A stretch of 64,000 nt of DNA, taken from Saccharopolyspora hordei. Its GTDB lineage: Bacteria > Actinomycetota > Actinomycetes > Mycobacteriales > Pseudonocardiaceae. The translations under genes and the position numbers were made by a program. The notes under the pieces are model-generated. The model made no database searches. It saw only the letters and a program-made list of their open reading frames with translations, and was not told the DNA's origin. Numbering within the stretch: position 1 is the stretch's first letter; each line of letters begins with the position of its first letter. The DNA lies in NCBI RefSeq assembly GCF_013410345.1, contig NZ_JACCFJ010000001.1, forward strand, positions 2,703,001 through 2,767,000, read 5' to 3'. Positions 17,741 through 25,056 of the stretch are shown in pieces.

Positions 17741-19282
17741 TCAGAGCACTGTGGACAGGTGCCAGGGGACGAACTCCTCCTCGCCGTAGCCGAGCTCCTC
17801 GCTCTTGGTCTGCTCGCCCGAGGCCACGCGCAGGATGTGCTCGAAGATCTGCTGGCCCATCTCGGCCACCGTCATCTCGCCGTCGGCGATGACCCCGCAG
17901 TTGATGTCCATGTCGTCGGGCATCCGCTCGTAGAGCGGGGTGTTGGTGGCCAGCTTGACGCTCGGCGCGGGCTTGCAGCCGAACGCCGACCCCCGACCGG
18001 TGGTGAAGCACAGCAGCTGCGCGCCACCGGCGATCAACCCGGTCGCGTTGACCGGGTCGTAGCCGGGCGTGTCCATGAACATCAGGCCGCGCTTGGTGAT
18101 CGGCTCGGCGTACTGCAGGACGTCGACCAGGTTGGTGGTGCCGCCCTTGGCCGCCGCGCCCAGCGACTTCTCCAGGATCGTGGTCAGCCCGCCCGCCTTG
18201 TTGCCGGGGGAGGGGTTGTTGTTGATCGAGCTGCCGTCGGCCTGGACGTGCTTCTCCCACCAGGCGATCCGGTCCACCAGCTTCTCGCCGACCTCGCGGC
18301 TGACCGCGCGCCGGGTGAGCAGGTGCTCGGCGCCGTAGATCTCGGTGGTCTCGCCGAACACCGCCGTGCCGCCGTGCCGGATCAGCAGGTCCGCCGCCGC
18401 GCCCAGCGCCGGGTTCGCGGTGATGCCGGAGTAGGCGTCCGACCCGCCGCACTCCATGGCCAGCACGAGCTTGTCCGCGGAGACCGTCTCGCGCTGGTGC
18501 GCGTTGGCGATCGGCAGCATCTCCTCGATGCGTCGCACGCCCTCGGCCACCGTCTTCTTGGTGCCGCCGAGCTCCTGGATGGTCATCGCGTGCACGGGCA
18601 TGCCCGGCGGCAGCTGCAGGTCCTCGGTGAGGCTCTTGACCTGGTTGACCTCGCAGCCCAGGCCGATCACCAGCAGCCCGGCGATGTTCGGGTGCCCGGC
18701 GTAGCCGCGCAGCGCGCGGCGCAGCACCTCGAAGCCCTCGTTGCCGCGCCCGCTGTGGCCGCAGCCCAGGGTGTGCGTCAGCGGGCAGATGCCGTCGACG
18801 TTCGGGTAGTCGTCCAGGACGCCGGAGGCCTCGACGCGGCGGGCGATCATCTTCGCCGCGGTCGCCGAGCAGTTCACCGACGTCAGCACCGCGAGGTAGT
18901 TGCGGGTGCCGACCCGGCCGTCGGAGCGCACGAAGCCCTGGAAGGTGGCGCGCTCCTCCTCCGGCACGTACTCGGTGGGCACCACGTCGGCGCCGAAGGC
19001 GTGCTCCCGGTGGAACTCCTGGTACGTCACGTTGTGCGTGTGCACGTGCTCGCCCGCGGCGATGGGGCGCGAGGCGAAACCGATGATCTGCCCGTACTTG
19101 CGGATCGGTGCGCCCTGCTCGATGTCCACAGTGGCCAGTTTGTGGCCGCGCGGGACCTCGTCGGGCACGCGCACCCCGGAGTAGGTGCCCGGCGCCACGT
19201 CGGTCCGGGCGATGAGGACCGAGTCATCGGCGTGCAGGCGGAATCCCAACTCATCCAGCGACGGCAACCGGACCACCCTCAC
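17741..19282 (-). CDS. Altronate/galactarate-type dehydratase (UxaA/GarD family)
   Basis: This 513-residue protein has an N-terminal SAF-like domain (residues 1-95) and a C-terminal D-galactarate/altronate dehydratase domain with CPLTHTLGCGHSG, ECGGSDAYSG and TTGRGSAFGCKPAP, whose Cys residues and His likely hold iron. It would dehydrate a sugar acid to a 2-keto-3-deoxy acid. The GTG start has no clear Shine-Dalgarno. It lies downstream of a GntP-type permease in the same direction. A LacI-type operator sits immediately upstream, which points to sugar-acid induction. Confidence 0.88.
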   Translation of the reverse strand: MRVVRLPSLDELGFRLHADDSVLIARTDVAPGTYSGVRVPDEVPRGHKLATVDIEQGAPIRKYGQIIGFASRPIAAGEHVHTHNVTYQEFHREHAFGADVVPTEYVPEEERATFQGFVRSDGRVGTRNYLAVLTSVNCSATAAKMIARRVEASGVLDDYPNVDGICPLTHTLGCGHSGRGNEGFEVLRRALRGYAGHPNIAGLLVIGLGCEVNQVKSLTEDLQLPPGMPVHAMTIQELGGTKKTVAEGVRRIEEMLPIANAHQRETVSADKLVLAMECGGSDAYSGITANPALGAAADLLIRHGGTAVFGETTEIYGAEHLLTRRAVSREVGEKLVDRIAWWEKHVQADGSSINNNPSPGNKAGGLTTILEKSLGAAAKGGTTNLVDVLQYAEPITKRGLMFMDTPGYDPVNATGLIAGGAQLLCFTTGRGSAFGCKPAPSVKLATNTPLYERMPDDMDINCGVIADGEMTVAEMGQQIFEHILRVASGEQTKSEELGYGEEEFVPWHLSTVL

Positions 19283-19291
19283 TTCACGGTG

Positions 19292-19308
19292 ATGAAAACG
19301 TTTCTCAT
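19292..19308. promoter_or_regulatory. LacI-family-type operator
   Basis: ATGAAAACGTTTCTCAT is a near-perfect dyad centred on CG, as in LacI/CcpA-type sites. It begins 10 bases upstream of the dehydratase start. No LacI gene is in the window. Confidence 0.5.
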
Positions 19309-19556
19309 TGGTGAACCTCGATGCTAGACAGCCGAACGGCGGATGTCACGACGAACCGCACCCCGGATCGGGGTCGGCGCTCCCGCGTGGAGGCGGCGGG
19401 GCACCCGCCCGTCGGGGGAGCCGACCGCTCGCGCCGCCGCGCCGGAGGTCACCCCCGCGCCGGCAGGTGCTCGGCGCGCTCCGGGCGCACGCGACTGCTG
19501 GTGGTGCAGGTGGCGCGCACGGAGCAGCGCGCCGGTCAGCCTGGGGGCAGCGGCGC

Positions 19557-20888
19557 TCAGAACAGGAACGCCATGAGCTGGATCGGGACCATGGCGATGA
19601 CCGAGGCCGTCGAGACCGTGAGCGTCACCGACTTCAACGCGCCCCGGATCGTCTGCGGCAGCAGGGTCTGCAGCAGCCAGAACGTGTTGCTGGTGGCGTG
19701 GATGACGAACAGCGAGCCCGCGCCCGCCGCCAGCGCGACGAACACCGGGTCGATGCCCAGCATCGGCATCACCGGGCCGAGGACGCCGGCCGCGGTGATC
19801 GAGGCGAGCACCACCGAGCCGACCGCGATGTGCAGCACCGCGGCCACCGCCCACACCAGCAGCAGCGGGAGCAGCGTGCTGGTGGTGAAGTAGTCCTTGA
19901 GCAGCCCGCCGAGCCCGACGTCCTTGACCGTCTGCGCCAGCGACCCGCCGACACCGGTGAGGATGAGGATCTGGCCGCTCTCGTGGAACCCGCGCTTGAA
20001 CGCCGCCTCGGTGTCCTCCTTCGGCAGCTTCCAGCGGGCGATGACCAGCGCGCCGACCAGGCCGATGAGCAGCGCGATCACCGGGTCGCCGAGGAAGTCC
20101 ACCACCGGCGAGCTCAGGCCCAGCATCTCGGCGATCGCCCCGGACGCGATGAGCAGCAGTGCCAGCAGCAGCGGGGACAGCGACAGCCACAGCGACGGGT
20201 ACCGGCGCTCCTCACCCGCCTCGACCTCGGCGACGGGCAGCTCCTCGGTCTCGTCCAGCTCCGGGTTCCACAGGCCCCGCTTGGCCAGCGCGGTGAACAG
20301 CGCCAGCGTGGTGACGATGGTGAACACCGCGGTGATGGCGCCGAAGACGAACATCTTCCCGAACGGCAGGTCCAGCACCCCGGCCAGCGCGACCGCGCCC
20401 ACGCCGGGCACCACGAACACCAGGCCCACCTCGATGCCCAGCGCCATGGCCGCGCACATCCGCGCCGCGCCGTGCGGGCCGATCTGCCGGGACAACCGGC
20501 TGGCCAGCGGCGCGGTGATCACCAGCAGCACGTCGGCGAAGATCGACTGCAGCACGGTGCCGATCGTGGAGCCGAAGGCGTAGGGCAGCGTCTTGGGGCC
20601 GAAGAGCCGCACCAGGCGGTCCACCAGCTTCTCGATCGCGCCCAGCGAGGCCATGAGCGAGCCCAGCAGCACGCCGAAGGCGATGAGCAGGCCGACTTCG
20701 GTCATCAGGTCGCCGAAACCGGTGGTGATGGACTTGATGGTCTGCTCCGGGCCCAGGCCCGACACCAGTCCCAGGTAGAGCGCGCCGAGCACGAGCGCGA
20801 TCGCCGGGCTGATCTTGGCCCGGAGGATGAGCACCACGACGCCGATGATGGTGATCGCGGTGTTGGCGAAGACAACGATGTCCGACAT
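19557..20888 (-). CDS. GntP-family permease
   Basis: This 443-residue membrane protein has 12-14 hydrophobic segments and the gluconate permease-like motifs GFGDLMTEVGLLIAFGVLLG and HATSNTFWLLQTLLP. The family carries gluconate, fructuronate, glycerate and related sugar acids with protons. Its neighbour downstream is a sugar-acid dehydratase, so the two probably form a uronate/aldarate uptake and dehydration unit. The 274-base gap between them contains the LacI-type operator, so the dehydratase may also have its own promoter. Confidence 0.87.
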   Translation of the reverse strand: MSDIVVFANTAITIIGVVVLILRAKISPAIALVLGALYLGLVSGLGPEQTIKSITTGFGDLMTEVGLLIAFGVLLGSLMASLGAIEKLVDRLVRLFGPKTLPYAFGSTIGTVLQSIFADVLLVITAPLASRLSRQIGPHGAARMCAAMALGIEVGLVFVVPGVGAVALAGVLDLPFGKMFVFGAITAVFTIVTTLALFTALAKRGLWNPELDETEELPVAEVEAGEERRYPSLWLSLSPLLLALLLIASGAIAEMLGLSSPVVDFLGDPVIALLIGLVGALVIARWKLPKEDTEAAFKRGFHESGQILILTGVGGSLAQTVKDVGLGGLLKDYFTTSTLLPLLLVWAVAAVLHIAVGSVVLASITAAGVLGPVMPMLGIDPVFVALAAGAGSLFVIHATSNTFWLLQTLLPQTIRGALKSVTLTVSTASVIAMVPIQLMAFLF

Positions 20889-21267
20889 ACGAGCGTCCGA
20901 TTCGTCGGGGCCGGCGCGCGGCCGGCTCCAGTTCTGCCGCGGACAGGGCTCGTGCCACCGGGATCGAGTTGTGCTCGCCCGGCGGGGACGGAGACGGACC
21001 GGCACAGCATACACAGCGCCCGGACGCGCTCGGGCCGTCGTCGCTGGGTGGCGGTGCGTGACCGCGCCGGTCCGCCGAGTAGTCGCCCCGCGGGAGCCGT
21101 GCGGCGGAGTCTTGTGCGGGCGGGGCCGGGCGGTTAGGTTCGCGGGGCCAGATTTGGGAGATGCTTCCCAAACTTTGGGAAACGGGCTCGCGGAGGCGGA
21201 CACCTCGTGGCCCACGGGCGCCCACATCGCCCTCCACCCACCGCGCACGACAACAGGAGAGGACCCG
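20889..21267. other. Divergent promoter region, 379 bases
   Basis: This gene-free region between the gntP-like gene and the CoA-transferase holds a promoter and a triple half-site operator near 21112-21182, annotated separately. I see no other structure. Confidence 0.5.
21112..21182 (+). promoter_or_regulatory. Promoter and downstream repressor site for the CoA-transferase operon
   Basis: TTGTGC (21112-21117) and TAGGTT (21135-21140) are 17 bases apart. Just after the expected start site lies TTTGGGA (21153-21159)-N6-TCCCAAA (21166-21172), followed by a third half-site TTTGGGAAA (21174-21182). The position suits a repressor road-block; the IclR protein encoded at the end of the operon is the obvious candidate. 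Confidence 0.55.
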
Positions 21268-22479
21268 ATGACGTCCACGGGACACGGCCCGCTCACCGGC
21301 GTCCGGGTCGTCGAGCTGGGCAACTTCATCGCCGCGCCGACCGCCGGCCGGATCCTGGCCGAGTTCGGCGCCGACGTGATCAAGGTCGAACGCCCCCGCA
21401 CCGGCGACGAGTTGCGCAGCTGGCGGCTGCACGGCGGTGACGTCTCGCTGCTGTTCCGAGCCATGGCGCGCAACAAGCGCTCCATCACCCTGGACCTGCG
21501 CGCCGAGCGCGGGCAGGACATCGCGCGGCGGCTCATCGCCGGTGCCGACGTCGTCCTGGAGAACTTCCGGACCGGCACCCTCGAGAAGTGGGGCCTGGGC
21601 CCGGACGACATCCGCGCGGTCAACCCCGGGGCGGTGCTGGTGCGGATCTCCGGCTTCGGCCAGACCGGCCCGTACCGGGAACGCCCGGGCTTCGGCGGTG
21701 TCGCCGAAGCGTTCGGCGGGGTGCGGCACCTCACCGGCTACCCGGGCCTGCCGCCGGTGCGCACCGGGGTCAGCCTGGCCGACTCGGTGGCCGGCCTCTA
21801 CGCCGTCATCGGTGCGCTCATGGGCCTGCTCCGGCGCCGCCAGGGAGAGCGGGGCGAGACCGTCGACGTCGCGCTCTACGAGGCGATCTACTCGCTCATG
21901 GAGTCCTCGGTCCCCGACTACGACGCCTTCGGCGTGACCCGCGAACCCACCGGGCCCACCATCCCCGGTGTCGTCCCGTCCAGCACCTACCAGTGCGCGG
22001 ACGGCAAGTACGTCGTGGTGGGCGGCAACAACAACGCGATCTTCGGCCGGCTCATGCGGCTCATCGGCCGCCCGGACCTGGCCGAGGACCCGCAGCTGCA
22101 GACCAACGTCGGCCGCGTCGAGCGCGCCGAGGAGATCGACGCGGCGATCAGCGCCTGGACCGCGACGGCCGACAGCCCGCGGATCCTGGAACTGCTCGCC
22201 GACGCGTCCGTCCCCAGTGGACCCATCTACGACGTGCGCGACATCGTGGCCGACCCGCACTACGCGGCGCGCGGCATGCACGAGCGCCACCCGGTGCGCA
22301 TCGAGCAGGACGAGGTCCGCGAGGTGCTGTTCCCCGGCATCGTGCCCAAGCTCGTCGAGGAACCGGGCCGCACCCGGTGGCTCGGCCCCGAGCTGGGCGA
22401 GCACACCGACGCGGTGCTCGACGAACTGGGCGTCCCGCCCGAGGAAGTGGCCGAACTGCGGGCCGAGGGAGTGATCTGA
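21268..22479 (+). CDS. CaiB/BaiF family CoA-transferase (class III)
   Basis: This 403-residue class III CoA-transferase has the N-terminal LTGVRVVELGNFIAAPTAGRILAEFGADVIKVE block and the catalytic Asp in VSLADSVAGLYAVIGAL. It begins at ATG 21268 after AGGAGAGG. It is followed almost directly by an HMG-CoA-lyase-type enzyme, so it probably charges a branched hydroxy- or methyl-dicarboxylic acid such as 3-hydroxy-3-methylglutarate or a citramalate-like acid with CoA for cleavage (inferred). It shares only family-level similarity with the protein at 6763. Confidence 0.88.
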   Translation: MTSTGHGPLTGVRVVELGNFIAAPTAGRILAEFGADVIKVERPRTGDELRSWRLHGGDVSLLFRAMARNKRSITLDLRAERGQDIARRLIAGADVVLENFRTGTLEKWGLGPDDIRAVNPGAVLVRISGFGQTGPYRERPGFGGVAEAFGGVRHLTGYPGLPPVRTGVSLADSVAGLYAVIGALMGLLRRRQGERGETVDVALYEAIYSLMESSVPDYDAFGVTREPTGPTIPGVVPSSTYQCADGKYVVVGGNNNAIFGRLMRLIGRPDLAEDPQLQTNVGRVERAEEIDAAISAWTATADSPRILELLADASVPSGPIYDVRDIVADPHYAARGMHERHPVRIEQDEVREVLFPGIVPKLVEEPGRTRWLGPELGEHTDAVLDELGVPPEEVAELRAEGVI

Positions 22480-22480
22480 T

Positions 22481-23377
22481 TTGGTGCTCATCACCGAGGT
22501 GTCGCTGCGCGACGGCCTGCAGATCGAACCGGTGGTGGTGCCCACCGCCGACAAGGTGCGGTTCGGCGAGATGCTGGTCGACGCCGGGTTCCGCCACCTG
22601 GAGGTCGGTTCGTTCGTCAACCCGGAGCGGGTGCCGACGATGGCCGACACCGCCGAGGTCGTCGCCGGGCTCGCCGGCCGGTCCGCGACGCTGCACACGC
22701 TGGTGCTCAACGAGCGCGGTGCGCACCGCGCGGTCGAGGCCGGGGCCACGCACGCGCGGCTGGTGATGTCGGCCAGCGAGGGGCACAGCAGGTCCAACTC
22801 CGGGGTCAGCACGGAGGAGGCGATGCAGCGGCTGGCCCGCGCGGCCGAGGTCCTGCACGACGCGGGCATCCGCACCGAGGGCTGCATCGCCACGGCGTTC
22901 GTCTGCCCCTTCGACGGGGACACGCCGGTCGAGCGGGTGGTGCGGGTCGCCCGGCACTACGAGCGCATCGGGGTCGACGTGCTGCACCTGGCCGACACCA
23001 TCGGCGCCGCGTCGCCCAGTGACATCACCCGGGCGGTCACCGCGGTGCGCGACGTGTTCCCGGTCGAGCGGATCGGGCTGCACCTGCACAGCACCTACGG
23101 CATGGCCGACGCCAACGCCTGGGAGGCCTACCGACTCGGCGTGCGTCGCTTCGACGCCGCGCTCGGGGGCCTCGGCGGCTGCCCGTTCGCGCCCGGCGCC
23201 ACCGGCAACATCGCCGCCGACGACCTGATCCACCTCTTCCACCGCGAGGGCGTCGACACCGGCATCGACGTGTCGAAGGTCGGCGAGCTGCGCGAGCACC
23301 TCGCCGGGCTGGTCGGGCACCCGCTGCCGTCGGCGCTGGCGAAGGTGCCTGCGGTGCCGGCCGAGGTGCGGCGCTAG
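22481..23377 (+). CDS. Hydroxymethylglutaryl-CoA lyase family protein
   Basis: This 298-residue TIM-barrel enzyme has the RDGLQ start motif (catalytic Arg-Asp), the HLHSTYGMADANAW metal-binding His pair, and the signature GGCPFAPGATGNIAADD with the catalytic Cys. It cleaves a 3-hydroxyacyl-CoA such as HMG-CoA to acetyl-CoA and a keto acid. TTG 22481 has GAGGGAG seven bases upstream; GTG 22484 is the alternative start. It is the second gene of the CoA-transferase operon. Confidence 0.88.
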   Translation: MVLITEVSLRDGLQIEPVVVPTADKVRFGEMLVDAGFRHLEVGSFVNPERVPTMADTAEVVAGLAGRSATLHTLVLNERGAHRAVEAGATHARLVMSASEGHSRSNSGVSTEEAMQRLARAAEVLHDAGIRTEGCIATAFVCPFDGDTPVERVVRVARHYERIGVDVLHLADTIGAASPSDITRAVTAVRDVFPVERIGLHLHSTYGMADANAWEAYRLGVRRFDAALGGLGGCPFAPGATGNIAADDLIHLFHREGVDTGIDVSKVGELREHLAGLVGHPLPSALAKVPAVPAEVRR

Positions 23378-23380
23378 CCG

Positions 23381-24013
23381 ATGGCCGAACCGTTCACCAC
23401 GGGAGTCGGGGTGCTGGACCGCTCGGTGGCGATCCTGGACTGCGTCGAGAGCACCCCGATGGGCGCCACGGAACTGGCCAGGACGCTGGGGCTGACCGTG
23501 TCCACCACGCACCGCCTGGCCAGCGCGCTGGTCGCGCACGGCCTGCTGCGGCGGGACAGCGCGGGCTGCCTCCACCTCGGCCCCCGGTTCGCGACCTCGG
23601 AACTGGCCGAGACCGCGCGACCGGTCCTGGCCGAGCTGTGCGCGACCGCGGGGGAGTCCGTGCAGCTGTGGGTGCGCCGCGCCGACCACCGCCGCTGCGT
23701 GGTGAGCTTCGAGTCGGCGGCGGAACTGCGCGCCAGCCAACCCGTGGGCAGCCTGCTGCCGCTGCCCCTCGGGTCCGCGGCGCGGGTGCTGCTCGGCGAG
23801 GAGGACCCGGACGGGCACGGGTGGATCGAGAGCGTGGCCGAGCGCGCCCCCGGCGTCGGGTCGGTCAGCGCCCCGGTCCGGCTGCACGGTGACACCGTCG
23901 CGGCGGTGTGCCTGTCGGCGCCGGTGCAGCGCCTCGAACCCAGTCCGGGCCGCCGGTTCGGCGCCGAGGTGGTCGCCGCGGCGGCCCGCATCGAGGCCGC
24001 GCTGGCGGACTGA
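23381..24013 (+). CDS. IclR-family transcriptional regulator
   Basis: This 210-residue protein has an N-terminal winged helix (LDRSVAILDCVESTPMGATELARTLGLTVSTTHRLASAL) and a shortened C-terminal GAF-like effector domain (LPLGSAARVLLGE). Typical IclR proteins are about 250 residues, so part of the effector domain is reduced. It starts 3 bases after the lyase stop. It probably controls the operon through the TTTGGGA/TCCCAAA sites upstream of the first gene. Confidence 0.87.
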   Translation: MAEPFTTGVGVLDRSVAILDCVESTPMGATELARTLGLTVSTTHRLASALVAHGLLRRDSAGCLHLGPRFATSELAETARPVLAELCATAGESVQLWVRRADHRRCVVSFESAAELRASQPVGSLLPLPLGSAARVLLGEEDPDGHGWIESVAERAPGVGSVSAPVRLHGDTVAAVCLSAPVQRLEPSPGRRFGAEVVAAAARIEAALAD

Positions 24014-24034
24014 CCACGCCGGAGCGCGGTCCGG

Positions 24035-24850
24035 TCAGGGCTTCCCGGCCGCCGGGTTCGCCACCGCCGTCAGCGTGCAGAACCCGATCGGGCCCTCGAC
24101 GTCGTGGAACGTGCAGCTGCCCGCCGCCACGCCGTCCTGGCTGACCTGTCCGGTCGCCTCGATGCCGATGTCCGCGCTCCGCGGCAGCCGGCTGAGGGTG
24201 AGCGTGTAGTCGGCGTTGATGAACTCCAGCACGCCGTCCTGGCCGAAGTTCACCAGCGGGCTGGCGAAGTCGCCGGCGATCGCGACCCGCACGAACGGCG
24301 ACATCGACTCGCCCGCCACCAGGTCGCACCGATCCCGCACCCAGGCGCGGCGCGGCCCCTCCGCCTGCCAGTCCTCGGTGGGCTTGCCGGAGGCGTCCAG
24401 CATCCACACGTCGAACGGTGGGGGCCAGTCCCCGGTCTGGCTGCGGGGAGCGTCGAGCTGGTCCGGCGTCGGCGCGTCCCACGCGGACGTCGCCGGTACC
24501 GCGCCGCTGGGCTGCTCGCCGCGGCGCAGCAGCACCGCGCTCCCGCGCGCCACCGGCTGGTCGCCGGCGAACACCGTGGCGTCGGCGACCCGGATGCGGC
24601 GGCCGTCGCGGACGCGTCGGGTCTCCACCCGCACCGGGGCGAGCTTGGCGTGGCGGAACAGGTCGACGGTCAACCGGCTGAACTGCAGGTCCGGATCACC
24701 GTGCTCGCGCTCCAGCGCGCGGGCCAGCAGACCGCCGAACAGCCGCCCGTGCATCATGTCCGGCGCCCACGGGCTGTTCGCGTGCGGAGCCGGGACGAGG
24801 TGGTCCCCGTCCGGGGTGAAGAACGGTCCGGCAGCGGTCGCGTCGACCAT
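24035..24850 (-). CDS. Thioesterase-superfamily protein (TesB-like double hotdog)
   Basis: This 271-residue protein has two hotdog halves. The N-terminal one contains PWAPDMMHGRLFGGLLARALEREHGDPDLQFSRLTVDLFRHA, like acyl-CoA thioesterase domains found in mycobacteria-type genomes. The C-terminal one begins around DWQAEGPRRAWVRDRCDLVAGE. It probably hydrolyses an acyl-CoA. It is convergent with the IclR gene and divergent from the peptidase gene, and appears to be a single-gene unit. Confidence 0.75.
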   Translation of the reverse strand: MVDATAAGPFFTPDGDHLVPAPHANSPWAPDMMHGRLFGGLLARALEREHGDPDLQFSRLTVDLFRHAKLAPVRVETRRVRDGRRIRVADATVFAGDQPVARGSAVLLRRGEQPSGAVPATSAWDAPTPDQLDAPRSQTGDWPPPFDVWMLDASGKPTEDWQAEGPRRAWVRDRCDLVAGESMSPFVRVAIAGDFASPLVNFGQDGVLEFINADYTLTLSRLPRSADIGIEATGQVSQDGVAAGSCTFHDVEGPIGFCTLTAVANPAAGKP

Positions 24851-25056
24851 CGATCCTCCTCTGCGACGTCCAGGACGGGTGGAACCCTACGGCACGGAAC
24901 CGTTCCGGAAGTGCGACCCGAGATCGAGCGCACGTTCCCCTCGTCGGGGTGAGCGACAGGTCCCGTTGGCTCGTTCGGTCCGGACGGCGCTTGCGGCCGC
25001 GGTGACGGCGTGATCGACTCGATCGTCGATCACTGTCCGGAGCGAGGGGTGGTCCC

